From Jiulongibacter sp966250325 (GTDB lineage Bacteria > Bacteroidota > Bacteroidia > Cytophagales > Spirosomataceae), in assembly GCA_966250325.1 (NCBI GenBank), contig CBINGY010000001.1, positions 62,001 through 126,000 of the forward strand: 64,000 nt of DNA. The letters are read 5' to 3'. The position numbers were made by a program, and so were the translations under genes. Positions 9,471 to 17,909 of this stretch are shown here, piece by piece; position 1 is the first letter of the stretch, and every line of letters begins with the position of its first letter. The notes below the pieces were generated by a model. That model had not been told where the DNA came from. It saw only the letters and a list, made by a program, of their open reading frames with translations, and did no database searches.

Positions 9471-9478
9471 CAAAGGTA
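9471..9478 (-). promoter_or_regulatory. -7 element of smpB
   Basis: TACCTTTG on the minus strand, 18 bases upstream of the smpB ATG, matches TAnnTTTG exactly. No clear TTG is seen at -33; a T-rich run overlaps the preceding terminator. Confidence 0.55.
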
Positions 9479-9494
9479 CTCGAATGCAGACATA

Positions 9495-9643
9495 AAAAAA
9501 ATCCCTGCCTCTAATCAGTGACAGGGATTCCGACTTACGTGCTTTCCTAATAATCCATGTGTTGTTACGTAAACGTAACGTCAACTGCGGATTAACTCTT
9601 CATGGATTTCTCAATCCAAATTTCTTTCAGTCGGTGGCGACAA
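9495..9643 (-). ncRNA. Structured small RNA, candidate 6S-like RNA
   Basis: About 150 bases on the minus strand lie between a promoter-like element (TTG-20-TACATTTG, 9679-9649) and a hairpin with a run of U (9529-9495). The two halves pair as a long interrupted rod: CCGACT (9634-9629) with AGTCGG (9535-9530), AATCCATG (9608-9601) with CATGGATT (9559-9552), and a tip hairpin GTTACG/CGTAAC (9579-9564). No convincing protein is encoded. A long rod with an internal open region is the shape of 6S RNA, and a 6S class is described in Bacteroidota. The identification is an inference from shape and location; another regulatory RNA remains possible. Confidence 0.55.
9498..9529 (-). terminator. Terminator of the small RNA
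   Basis: AATCCCTG (9500-9507) pairs with CAGGGATT (9522-9529) around a 14-base loop. On the minus strand the hairpin is followed by a run of at least seven T, a classic intrinsic terminator. Confidence 0.75.
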
Positions 9644-9648
9644 GAGAA

Positions 9649-9679
9649 CAAATGTAGGTAGCGAAAAACTAATTTGCAA
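9649..9679 (-). promoter_or_regulatory. Promoter of the small RNA
   Basis: On the minus strand TTG (9679-9677), 20 bases, then TACATTTG (9656-9649). It would start transcription near 9643, giving an RNA that ends at the hairpin near 9495. Confidence 0.55.
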
Positions 9680-9885
9680 GGCTTTTGCAATTTTCAGTAG
9701 ACCTCAGGTTCTCTTTTGAAACAGAATTTCTTTCCGGATAATTCTGTTTGGCGATATAAGTTACGAATACTGTGCCAAAAAAAGTGGCCATGCGGAATGA
9801 ATTTTTATTTGAAACTTTCAGACTCATTAACAAGAAGTTAAGATTTCTACAAACAATTTTTCTCTATAAAAAAGAGTGAAAGCCC

Positions 9886-9893
9886 TAACTTTG
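9886..9893 (+). promoter_or_regulatory. -7 element of hflX
   Basis: TAACTTTG fits TAnnTTTG and lies 36 bases upstream of the TTG start codon of hflX. The -33 region is only T-rich, without a clear TTG. Confidence 0.5.
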
Positions 9894-9928
9894 GCACGGC
9901 GTAACAAAGACCATTTAAAACCAAAAAT

Positions 9929-11194
9929 TTGCTTAATACACCTTTAATATCGACTTCGAAAAAAAAAGAGATTTGTGTTCTGGTAGGTCTGATCAGCAAA
10001 GATCAGAATACAGATAAGACTAAAGAATATCTGGAAGAGCTGGCTTTTCTGGCCAGAACAGCCGGCGTGGAAACCGTCAAGACTTTTGTTCAAAGACTGC
10101 AGACGCCTGACAACCGCACGTTTGTGGGAAAAGGGAAGTTGGAGGAGATTCAGACGTGGATCACCATGAACCCTGTGGATACCATTATTTTTGATGACGA
10201 CCTCACTCCCTCCCAGGTGAGAAATCTGGAGCAAAGCTTCAAAGAAATAAAGGTGCTGGACCGCAGCCTGCTCATTCTCAATATATTCTCGCAGCGTGCC
10301 AAAACAGATCAGGCGAAGAAACAGGTAGAGCTTGCACAATACCAGTATTTATATCCCCGACTCACCCGTATGTGGACTCACCTGAGCCGGCAAAAAGGGG
10401 GAGTAGGTATGCGTGGCCCAGGTGAGAAAGAGCTGGAAACCGATAAGCGTATTGTGCAGGATAGGATAAGCTTTCTTAAAAAAAAGCTGGAGAAAATTGA
10501 CAAACAGTCTGTTACCCAGCGAAAAGAACGTAGCCGACTGGTGCGTATCTCGCTGGTAGGATACACCAATGTGGGAAAATCTACACTGATGAAGGCTCTT
10601 TCTAAAGCAGAGGTTTTTGCAGAAAATAAACTTTTTGCCACCATTGACAGTACTGTGAGAAAACTGGTACTGGGGAATATCCCGTTTCTGCTTACCGATA
10701 CTGTCGGGTTTATCCGGAAACTGCCTACCACGCTGATAGAATCTTTTAAGTCAACGCTGGATGAGATTCGGGAAGCAGATATACTGCTTCATGTGGTGGA
10801 TGTATCACACCCTTCATTTGAAGAACAAATAGAAGTGGTGAATACTACTCTGGCAGAGATTGGTGCAGCTGAAAAGCCTACCATTCTGGTTTTTAATAAA
10901 CTGGATCTCTACGAGCCGGAATCTGAAGAAGGACTTGACAAGCATTTGGCCACTAAGGAAGACCTGCAAAAGAACCTGCAGCGACTTAAAGAGAGCTATC
11001 TGGCCAGAAATATGGAGAATGTAGTTTTCATTTCTGCTGAGCAAAAGGAAAACCTTGGCGAACTGCGGGAGGTACTTATTAAACTGCTGACTGAAAAGCA
11101 CTTTGCCATTTACCCGAACTGGGACCCCAAGCAAAACCCGCTTTATGATTGGCAGGGAGATATATCGCAGGAAACCGCTGGTTTTGGAAGCTGA
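9929..11194 (+). CDS. hflX: GTPase HflX
   Basis: This 421-residue protein is HflX, a ribosome-associated GTPase that splits or rescues stalled ribosomes under stress. The N-terminal domain contains TFVGKGKLEEI, followed by a glycine-rich linker (GGVGMRGPGEKELETD) and the G domain: G1 GYTNVGKST (about residue 210), G3 DTVGF and G4 FNKLD. The start is TTG at 9929; an in-frame ATG does not occur at a plausible place, and the promoter element just upstream supports this start. The gene is transcribed divergently from the smpB side and is followed by tRNA-Arg. Confidence 0.95.
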   Translation: MLNTPLISTSKKKEICVLVGLISKDQNTDKTKEYLEELAFLARTAGVETVKTFVQRLQTPDNRTFVGKGKLEEIQTWITMNPVDTIIFDDDLTPSQVRNLEQSFKEIKVLDRSLLILNIFSQRAKTDQAKKQVELAQYQYLYPRLTRMWTHLSRQKGGVGMRGPGEKELETDKRIVQDRISFLKKKLEKIDKQSVTQRKERSRLVRISLVGYTNVGKSTLMKALSKAEVFAENKLFATIDSTVRKLVLGNIPFLLTDTVGFIRKLPTTLIESFKSTLDEIREADILLHVVDVSHPSFEEQIEVVNTTLAEIGAAEKPTILVFNKLDLYEPESEEGLDKHLATKEDLQKNLQRLKESYLARNMENVVFISAEQKENLGELREVLIKLLTEKHFAIYPNWDPKQNPLYDWQGDISQETAGFGS

Positions 11195-11224
11195 GACTCT
11201 TCGCTTATTTTTGCCTGGCTTTAA

Positions 11225-11246
11225 GGTCCCATAATTCAACGGATAC
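11225..11246 (+). repeat. Partial copy of the tRNA-Arg 5' end
   Basis: The 22 bases from GGTCCCATAATTC onward match the first 22 bases of the tRNA-Arg gene at 11262 in 20 positions, then the similarity stops at once. It covers the 5' acceptor strand and D arm only, 37 bases upstream of the intact gene. It cannot fold as a tRNA. Confidence 0.8.
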
Positions 11247-11261
11247 CTGCCCGCCAAATAC

Positions 11262-11333
11262 GGTTCCATAGTTCAACGGATAGAATAGGAGTTTCCTAAA
11301 CTCTAGATCCAGGTTCGATTCCTGGTGGAATCA
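11262..11333 (+). tRNA. tRNA-Arg (CCT)
   Basis: This 72-base cloverleaf pairs GGTTCCA (11262-11268) with TGGAATC (11326-11332), with one G-U pair and discriminator A. The anticodon loop reads TTCCTAA, giving CCT. The T arm GGTTCGATTCC is standard. CCA is not encoded. Confidence 0.95.
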
Positions 11334-11477
11334 CTAAAAATTGTGCGGGTAGGCGGGGAATTGGCCAGCAGATACATTTATTCTTAAGCTGGTTTTCTGA
11401 ATTAGTCTATCTATGGCTTTGCAAAATTACTACAGGTGACGTAACCCTACGTTTCTGAAGACACTTTTGAGAGAACT

Positions 11478-12683
11478 TCAATACAGGAATCCTAAAAGCC
11501 AAAGCGGGATGGTTTTACCCATAGCTGTAACCGTATCATCTTTTACCAGCCAGGCATTTTCGAGCTGGGCGATTTGTTTACCATTTTTGTTCCTGCCGCC
11601 TACCTCAAGTGTAATTCCACTTTCATCCAGATAGAAGTCTCCTTTGGGTGGCAGAGAAACGGAAAGGCCAGCATTTCTTAATTGATTCAGCACAAAAGTT
11701 TCCCTAAGATTTCCCTGATCCGGCTGCTGATACATGGCAAATGAGAGGTTGGTATTATCGAGGAATAACTTATCGGGCTTTTGCAGGTTTGAAACGCCTT
11801 TACCTGCCTGCTGCAAGGAGGTAATTAAGCGTGCCGATTCCAAATGACCTAAATACTTATAGATAATATCTCTGCTAACTCCGGTTTTTCGACTAATTTC
11901 TGAAAGATTCGGTTTAAAGGGCACTGATTCAGCAATAACTCTTAAAAGTTTTTTGACTTTCTTATTGGCCTCTGAACTATATCCTTCAATATAACTCAGG
12001 TCGCTGTCAATCACCGTATTTATTACCTGCACCAGCCTTTGTAAATAATCAGAAGGCTGCATTTCTAAATGAAACGGGTAGTAACCATTTTTCAGGTAGT
12101 CTTTGAAATGGGGAAGTATGGCCAAATCTGTGCTGATCCTTAAGGCATGCGACCTTGCGTTCTCCAGAAGATCAGCGACAGCGATGACCTCAAAGTTAGC
12201 TATCCCTTTTATATCCAGATATTCTCTGAAAGAAAAACCCTGGAGTTCATATACGGCGGCTCTTCTGCTCAGATCTGCCCTACCACGAAAAATATCCAAG
12301 GCAGAAGAAGCCGAGAAAATGATCTTTAATTCTGGATAGCCGTCATAAATTACTTTCAACTCGCGTGACCAATTCTCATACTTATGAACCTCATCTATAT
12401 ATAAATGACGACCGCCGTTCAGATAAAACTCCCCGGCAAACTGGTAGAGCGAATTGGTAAAAAAATACGGATGCTCCAATGTGACATAAAGTGCCTGCGT
12501 GCTACCGGGTTCAAAGTTACGTTTGATGTGTTGGAGCATCATTGTGGTTTTGCCTGTGCCTCTTGGCCCTTTTATTCCAAGCATTCTAACACTCCAATCC
12601 AGGCGAGTGAACAAGTACCGGAAATGTCCAAGCGAAGTGTTTATGATCAAATTGTCGTGATAAACTAACAATTCTTCCATCAT
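11478..12683 (-). CDS. AAA-family ATPase with DUF4143-like C-terminus
   Basis: This 401-residue protein belongs to the large group of predicted ATPases with an AAA_14 N-terminal domain and a DUF4143-like C-terminal domain. Walker A is GPRGTGKTTM near residue 40; Walker B is HLYIDEVHKYENW near residue 95. A winged-helix segment (SEISRKTGVSRDIIYKYLGH) follows at about 265, and the C-terminal nuclease-like fold includes LEVGGRNKNGKQI near 375. Such proteins are common, patchily distributed and of unknown role; some have been proposed to be linked to mobile DNA. It is a single gene beside tRNA-Arg and the tRNA fragment, with no partner, so it may have arrived by transfer. Confidence 0.85.
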   Translation of the reverse strand: MMEELLVYHDNLIINTSLGHFRYLFTRLDWSVRMLGIKGPRGTGKTTMMLQHIKRNFEPGSTQALYVTLEHPYFFTNSLYQFAGEFYLNGGRHLYIDEVHKYENWSRELKVIYDGYPELKIIFSASSALDIFRGRADLSRRAAVYELQGFSFREYLDIKGIANFEVIAVADLLENARSHALRISTDLAILPHFKDYLKNGYYPFHLEMQPSDYLQRLVQVINTVIDSDLSYIEGYSSEANKKVKKLLRVIAESVPFKPNLSEISRKTGVSRDIIYKYLGHLESARLITSLQQAGKGVSNLQKPDKLFLDNTNLSFAMYQQPDQGNLRETFVLNQLRNAGLSVSLPPKGDFYLDESGITLEVGGRNKNGKQIAQLENAWLVKDDTVTAMGKTIPLWLLGFLY

Positions 12684-12919
12684 TTTGTAAAATATTCACG
12701 ACAAATCTAAATTATATTGGAATATGAAAAGTACATTAGTGGTATAATATTGCTAAGTTTTGTCCCACTTATGCTTTCCCTTTAGGTATAGTTCGTTGAA
12801 AAGAACTCCAATATTCCAAATCATAAACAGCTAAGAATTAATGCCCAATAACTGTTACAAATTATAGATAGAAATAGATTAACTTGAGTTTTGGCAAAGA
12901 AAGAATTAAACAATCCCAC

Positions 12920-14635
12920 TCACAAATTCCTCTTTTTCAGTTCTTCTACAGCGTAATTGGCAGCCCGGGCAGTGAGGGCCATGTAGGTGAGTGAGGGGTT
13001 TTGCGTGCCGGTGGAAACCATGCAGGCTCCGTCTGTCACAAAAACATTTTTGCAGGCATGCAGCTGATTCCAGGCATTCAGCATAGAAGTTTTGGGGTCT
13101 TTACCCATACGTACACCACCCATTTCATGGTTTTCATTACAAGGGAGGCGGTGATTGTCGTGGGTCTGGATATTTTTAAAGCCAGCATTTTGAAACATCT
13201 CAGAATACTGTTCCAGGGCATCTTTGATCATTTTTTCTTCGTTTTCGCCGTAATCTACCGAAAACCGAAGTTGGGGCATCCCATATTTGTCTTTGAGGGT
13301 TTCATGAGGCCTCACGTGATTACTTTCCCGCATTATGACTTCACCCACCATGCCCAGACTCATGTTCCAGTTTCCGTATTGTGGTTTAAGGAGTTCATTT
13401 CTAAGGTTTTCTCCTAAATCTGAGGTGTTCTGTAAAGTAACTCGGGAAGAATTTCCCTGAGCCGCATAACCACGTATAAAATCGACTTTATCCTGTTTTT
13501 GAAGATTGCGGAAACGGGGTACATAAATGCCGTTGGGCCGCTTGCCATCGGTGGTATAGTCAAGAAACCCTTCGTATTCTCCGCGTACACTACCTCTGTA
13601 ATTATGCCAGCCAATGTATTTGCCCAGCACCCCGCTGTCATTTCCCAGGCCGTTGGGAAAACGGCCCGAAGTGGAGTTCATTAAAATGAGATTTGAATTA
13701 AAGGTTGACCCGTTCACAAAAATAATTTTAGCGAAGAATTCGTGCATTTCGAGCGTATAGGTATCCATCACTCGCACACCTACTGCCTTTTGTTTCTTTT
13801 CATCGTAAATAATGGAGTGGGTCAATGAAAAGGGACGCAACGTTAGTTTCCCTGTTTTCATGGCCCAGGGAATAGTGGAAGAGTTGCTGCTGAAATAACC
13901 GCCGAATGGGCAGCCCCGCTCACACAGATTTCGGTTTTGGCATTGGGTACGCCCCTGCTCATGATGTATGGGGTTTGCCTTGGTGAGATTTGCCGATCTC
14001 CCCACAATTAGGTGTCTGTCTGAATATTTTTCTGCGGTCTTTTTTTGAAAATGTTTCTCCACACAGGTCATTTCATGGGGTGGCAGAAACTCACCATCCG
14101 GCAAAGAAGCAAGTCCGTCTTTGCTGCCGTTTACTCCGATGAATTTCTCCACGTGGCTATACCAGGGAGCAATATCCTTATACCGAATGGGCCAGTCTGT
14201 GGCGTAGCCGTCACGGGCCGGGCCTTCAAAATCATAGTCACTCCAGCGTTGTGTCTGACGTGCCCAGAGCATAGACCGACCTCCTACCTGGTAGGCCCGC
14301 ATCCAGCTGGCGGGTTTATCCTGCACAAACTCCTGTTCTGAATCTTTGACCAGATAATGTAAGGTAGCCTCATTGAAAATATAGTGTGAGCCGGGCACCT
14401 TATACTCTTTGGCAATTTCTTTCGGCACCTGCCCGCGATGCTCCAGCTCCCAGGGCTGTTTCATGGCTGTGGGATAATCCACAATGTGCTTTACATCGCG
14501 GCCCCGTTCCAGAAGCAGGGTTTTCAAGCCTTTTTCGGTAAGTTCTTTGGCCGCCCAGCCACCACTCATTCCTGAGCCAATGACGATTGCATCAAACGTA
14601 TTTTTCTTTTTGAGGTCGTAGGTTAATAGGGACAT
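12920..14635 (-). CDS. GMC-family FAD-dependent oxidoreductase, probable sugar dehydrogenase
   Basis: This 571-residue flavoenzyme carries the FAD-binding motif AIVIGSGMSGGWAAKEL at the N-terminus, a GMC middle region (YQVGGRSMLWARQTQRW) and the C-terminal signature NENHEMGGVRMG plus GTQNPSLTYMALTARAA. The segment CQNRNLCERGCPFGG near residue 235 has four cysteines in a pattern seen in gluconate or glucoside dehydrogenase flavoproteins of this family. No signal peptide is visible. These enzymes often need a separate small subunit with a Tat signal, and none is encoded next to this gene. It follows the ChbG/DUF1080 gene by 52 bases on the same strand, suggesting oxidation of a sugar or glycoside, possibly at C3. 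Confidence 0.85.
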   Translation of the reverse strand: MSLLTYDLKKKNTFDAIVIGSGMSGGWAAKELTEKGLKTLLLERGRDVKHIVDYPTAMKQPWELEHRGQVPKEIAKEYKVPGSHYIFNEATLHYLVKDSEQEFVQDKPASWMRAYQVGGRSMLWARQTQRWSDYDFEGPARDGYATDWPIRYKDIAPWYSHVEKFIGVNGSKDGLASLPDGEFLPPHEMTCVEKHFQKKTAEKYSDRHLIVGRSANLTKANPIHHEQGRTQCQNRNLCERGCPFGGYFSSNSSTIPWAMKTGKLTLRPFSLTHSIIYDEKKQKAVGVRVMDTYTLEMHEFFAKIIFVNGSTFNSNLILMNSTSGRFPNGLGNDSGVLGKYIGWHNYRGSVRGEYEGFLDYTTDGKRPNGIYVPRFRNLQKQDKVDFIRGYAAQGNSSRVTLQNTSDLGENLRNELLKPQYGNWNMSLGMVGEVIMRESNHVRPHETLKDKYGMPQLRFSVDYGENEEKMIKDALEQYSEMFQNAGFKNIQTHDNHRLPCNENHEMGGVRMGKDPKTSMLNAWNQLHACKNVFVTDGACMVSTGTQNPSLTYMALTARAANYAVEELKKRNL

Positions 14636-14687
14636 ATCTTAATTGAATGCTCTGTTTCTTAATTTATTGTTTCAGTGAAGTTTCTGA

Positions 14688-16175
14688 CTAATCTTCACTT
14701 AAGGCCGAAATGGAACTTACGGTGATATCTCTAAACTCCACCTCTGAGCCCTCGGCCTGCAAGGCAATCTTACCTCTTGACACCGTGGCATTAAACCCGT
14801 GATTTACCAGCTCTCCGTTTATCCAGACTTTGATCTCTTTGCCCAGGCACTCCACCCTGGCGTGGTTCCATTCTCCTACCGGACGTTCAGAATTATCGGT
14901 GAGATTGACCACCCGGCGATTATTCTCTCCATCTACTCCCCAGGTTTCTTTGGGACCGCGTCTTTTGACCATATCAGGTACTACAATGTCTTCGCCAATA
15001 CACCAGAAATCACCAGCATTGGTATGCATCAGCTGCACCTCCACGCTTTGCGGAAACATGCCGTAAAGACGGCGGGGTTTAGAAGCATGTACCAAAATGC
15101 CGCAATTGCCCGGTTTGGCTGCAAAGCGGTAGTCTAGATCCAGACGGAAATTTTCAAATTCTTTTTCGGTGATGATATGCCCGCCGGTGTGTGCCAGGCT
15201 CACCATTTTATTGTCCCTAATAATGAACGGTGTTTTCATTGAAGAATCTCTATCCATAGCAGGGACATCGGTGTACCAACCCGCGTGATTTTTGCCGTTA
15301 AATAATACCTCACGGTCTTGGAGAAGGTCGGCATACGAGATGAGCTGAATATTTTGCTCACTAATAACCCGTTTAACCTCCTCTGAAACCCAGGTATCGA
15401 CAACGCCCTGGCGGTCTGCAGCTACATTTTCATAGCCTTTGTGCCAGATGGCTTTCAGCTCAGGACTATCCAGGGCCGGATGATCCACAAACAAATAAGT
15501 TTCTCCTTTTTTCAGACTTTTCAGCATGGTTATAAACGAGCTTATTTTCTCTTTTGAAGTGCCGTGAGGGCCATTATAAGAAACACTTTTTACGCCCATT
15601 TTTCCGGGGTCAATATCGAGTCCGTATTCCTTGGCGAGACGATCTGACAAAGCTCTTACACGTGGATCAAAACCTGTGCTTCCCATATGCCCGCTGATGT
15701 GGCTGATATGAGGGATATGCCGCTTAGCCAGTTCAATCTGTGCTCTGAATTCGCGTTCAATATCTGAAAGATTCCAGTAATGATCTTTGATTGCCTGAGC
15801 AGGGTACGAATTATTGGGCCAGATGAAGGGATAGAAATAGCCGTCTTCATCCACAATACTAGGGCAATGGCTTACAGGCCGGTACTTTACGTTATCCCAC
15901 TCACTGGTAAGGGCCAGATGAATGCCCACATCTACGCCCGGGTTTTCCTGTAGCATTTTTACCGCCTCAGGAAACCAGGGAGCAGGAACAATAACCTCAA
16001 TACTGGTTTCTATTCCGTTTTTATACGTTTCGACAAGTCCGAGATTGCCGGAATGGGCGAAACCCATGTCATCTCCACGAACTATCAATCGGGGACCATT
16101 ATTTTGGCTAAAGACCCATGAATGTTCTAATAGAAAGAACAGAAGACAGGCCAAAGTCCGGGTGAGCTTTATCAT
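14688..16175 (-). CDS. Secreted ChbG/HpnK-type deacetylase fused to DUF1080 domain
   Basis: This protein of 495 residues starts at the ATG at 16175, which gives a clean signal peptide (MIKLTRTLACLLFFLLEHSW). The open frame extends 50 codons further upstream, but without signal-peptide logic. Residues about 25-310 resemble the ChbG/HpnK (YdjC) carbohydrate deacetylase family, with the metal-site IVRGDDMGFAHSG and HISHISGHMG. Residues about 320-490 form a DUF1080 concanavalin-like domain (GWYTDVP, NFRLDLDYRF, NGELVNHG), a family now linked to cleavage of 3-keto-glycosides. It probably heads a two-gene operon with the GMC oxidoreductase. The fusion is unusual; the substrate is unknown. Confidence 0.8.
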   Translation of the reverse strand: MIKLTRTLACLLFFLLEHSWVFSQNNGPRLIVRGDDMGFAHSGNLGLVETYKNGIETSIEVIVPAPWFPEAVKMLQENPGVDVGIHLALTSEWDNVKYRPVSHCPSIVDEDGYFYPFIWPNNSYPAQAIKDHYWNLSDIEREFRAQIELAKRHIPHISHISGHMGSTGFDPRVRALSDRLAKEYGLDIDPGKMGVKSVSYNGPHGTSKEKISSFITMLKSLKKGETYLFVDHPALDSPELKAIWHKGYENVAADRQGVVDTWVSEEVKRVISEQNIQLISYADLLQDREVLFNGKNHAGWYTDVPAMDRDSSMKTPFIIRDNKMVSLAHTGGHIITEKEFENFRLDLDYRFAAKPGNCGILVHASKPRRLYGMFPQSVEVQLMHTNAGDFWCIGEDIVVPDMVKRRGPKETWGVDGENNRRVVNLTDNSERPVGEWNHARVECLGKEIKVWINGELVNHGFNATVSRGKIALQAEGSEVEFRDITVSSISALSED

Positions 16176-16482
16176 GTGAGGTTTCAACAGGTAGTTTAGG
16201 TCAGTAAGCAGAATAGGCTGTAAATTAAAAAGCTCATGGCAGGAATAAAAAGAAAAGCGAACTTCTACTCCATTTCTTTTCGTCAAAATGAACATATTGG
16301 CTGCTGTAATTACCTCTTCATTCAACTTGTCAGTGGTTTAGCTGGTCTTTTGTACCATTCATAACCTTCATGTATGTTGAAAAAGTATAACTACAATAGT
16401 CTTATTGAGGTATTCTGGCTCCTAGATTACAGATAAGCCTTAACTTGGCTACTCAATATTTCTCTTAAACAGATTTTCCGGT

Positions 16483-16800
16483 ATGCTAGCTCATACGCCA
16501 AAACCTCCTTATTACGCCGTTATTTTTACTTCAATCAGGACATCGCTTGAAGATGGCTATGCCGATATGGCTCAGCAAATGATGGACCTTGCCGCTCTTC
16601 AGGATGGATTTCTTGGGGTAGAAAGTGCACGTGATGGCCTGGGAATCACCGTAAGCTACTGGCGTGACCTGGAAGCCATTCGCAAATGGAAAGCCCATGC
16701 CGATCATCAGGTAGCTCAGCAAAAAGGAAGGGCAGACTGGTACTCTGCTTACAAAACCCGTATTTGCCTGGTAGAAAGGGAGTATGGATTTGAAAATTAG
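16483..16800 (+). CDS. Antibiotic biosynthesis monooxygenase (ABM) domain protein
   Basis: This 105-residue protein matches the ferredoxin-like ABM fold: YYAVIFTSIRT as the first strand, MMDLAALQDGFLGVESARD, and the signature VSYWRDLEAIRKWKAHADH. Such small dimeric proteins either oxidise small aromatic compounds without a cofactor or act as heme- or aldehyde-handling proteins; the role here cannot be assigned. It is the first gene of a rightward group, 49 bases before threonine aldolase. The latter has its own -7 element, so they may be transcribed separately. Confidence 0.85.
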   Translation: MLAHTPKPPYYAVIFTSIRTSLEDGYADMAQQMMDLAALQDGFLGVESARDGLGITVSYWRDLEAIRKWKAHADHQVAQQKGRADWYSAYKTRICLVEREYGFEN

Positions 16801-16819
16801 TATTGAGTCATTTATCTGG

Positions 16820-16827
16820 TATTTTTG
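16820..16827 (+). promoter_or_regulatory. -7 element before threonine aldolase
   Basis: TATTTTTG fits TAnnTTTG and lies 22 bases before the ATG at 16850. A TTG at 16803 is only 14 bases away, short for a -33 element. Confidence 0.4.
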
Positions 16828-16849
16828 AAGCCCATTCACTTCATCAGTC

Positions 16850-17875
16850 ATGTACAATTTTAAAAATGATTACGCCGAAGGCTGTCATCCAAACATACTG
16901 AAAGCTCTGACAGAAACCAATCTGATACAGCAGCCTGGCTATGGTGAGGATGAGTACTCCTGCAAAGCTCGTGAGCTAATCCGTTCAAAAATAGAAAGCT
17001 CAGAGGCCGATGTACATTTTGTTTCCGGGGGTACACAGGCAAATATCCTTGTCATTGCGGGAGCACTCCGCCCTCATGAGGCGGTGATTTCCGCCCATAC
17101 CGGCCATATTTTTGTGCATGAAGCAGGGGCCATAGAGGCCACAGGACATAAGGTGATAAGTGTGCGAACAGAGGACGGCAAACTGAATCCAACACTCATT
17201 GAAGGGGTACTGAACGCTCACTCTAATGTACCTCACATGGTAAAACCTAAAATGGTTTACATTTCAAACTCTACCGAAGTGGGCACTATTTACCATAAAG
17301 AAGAGCTGGAGGCCCTGGCCACGTATTGCAAACAAAAGGATCTTTTCCTTTTTCTGGATGGAGCCCGTTTAGGCCCGGCACTTACTGCGGCTGACAGCGA
17401 TCTTACCTTGCCAGACATCGCCCGACTTACGGATGCGTTCTATATAGGTGGCACCAAAAATGGTACCCTCTTTGGTGAAGCCATTGTACTTACTCATAAC
17501 CATATCAAAGCTGATTTCGGATTTCATTTGAAACAGCGGGGTGCCTTGCTCGCAAAAGGCCGGTTGCTGGGGATACAGTTTCTGGAGCTTTTTAAAGATG
17601 ACTTTTTCCTGGAACTGGCCCGCCATATGAACGCCATGGCAGCAAAAATCACTGCTGCAATCAAGTCAAAAGGATATGCTTTTTTATCTGAATCCACAAC
17701 GAATCAGATATTTCCTGTTTTACCTAATCACCTTATAGATAAGCTTGCCCTGAAATACGACTTCTACCTATGGGAGAAAGTAAAAGAAGATTACTCATGT
17801 ATTCGGGTTATTACGTCATGGGCTACACCTGAAAGTGCCGTAGATGCTTTCATCGAAGATATCTTGAAAGGATAA
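16850..17875 (+). CDS. ltaE: Low-specificity threonine aldolase (PLP enzyme)
   Basis: This 341-residue enzyme cleaves L-threonine or allo-threonine to glycine and acetaldehyde. It is a fold-type I PLP enzyme: the N-terminus has the family phrase NDYAEGCHPNIL and GYGEDEYSCKARELI, the cofactor aspartate lies in LFLDGARLGPAL, and the Schiff-base lysine is K203 in YIGGTKNGTLFGEA. Length is normal. It lies 34 bases upstream of the KDPG-type aldolase in the same direction, but the two are not an obvious metabolic pair. The gene symbol follows the family; substrate stereochemistry cannot be read from the sequence. Confidence 0.9.
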   Translation: MYNFKNDYAEGCHPNILKALTETNLIQQPGYGEDEYSCKARELIRSKIESSEADVHFVSGGTQANILVIAGALRPHEAVISAHTGHIFVHEAGAIEATGHKVISVRTEDGKLNPTLIEGVLNAHSNVPHMVKPKMVYISNSTEVGTIYHKEELEALATYCKQKDLFLFLDGARLGPALTAADSDLTLPDIARLTDAFYIGGTKNGTLFGEAIVLTHNHIKADFGFHLKQRGALLAKGRLLGIQFLELFKDDFFLELARHMNAMAAKITAAIKSKGYAFLSESTTNQIFPVLPNHLIDKLALKYDFYLWEKVKEDYSCIRVITSWATPESAVDAFIEDILKG

Positions 17876-17909
17876 TGCCATGAATTCCTATCTTTAGGTC
17901 AACGTTTTT

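Larger units (their letters stand above)
9454..9928. other. Intergenic region smpB-hflX
   Basis: This 475-base gap holds the smpB promoter, the small RNA with its own promoter and terminator, and on the right the hflX promoter. Nothing further is seen between about 9700 and 9880. Confidence 0.7.

Noticed and set aside
9357..9584. Small minus-strand frame overlapping smpB 5' end
   Set aside because: It has a TTG start, no family likeness, overlaps smpB and crosses the small RNA and its terminator.
9495..9680. tmRNA (ssrA) next to smpB
   Set aside because: No tRNA-like ends, CCA or short tag frame with AA ending are visible. The rod shape fits a 6S-like RNA better.
16176..16325. 50-codon N-terminal extension of the ChbG-DUF1080 protein
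   Set aside because: The extension would bury the signal peptide in the middle of the chain, so the ATG at 16175 is preferred.
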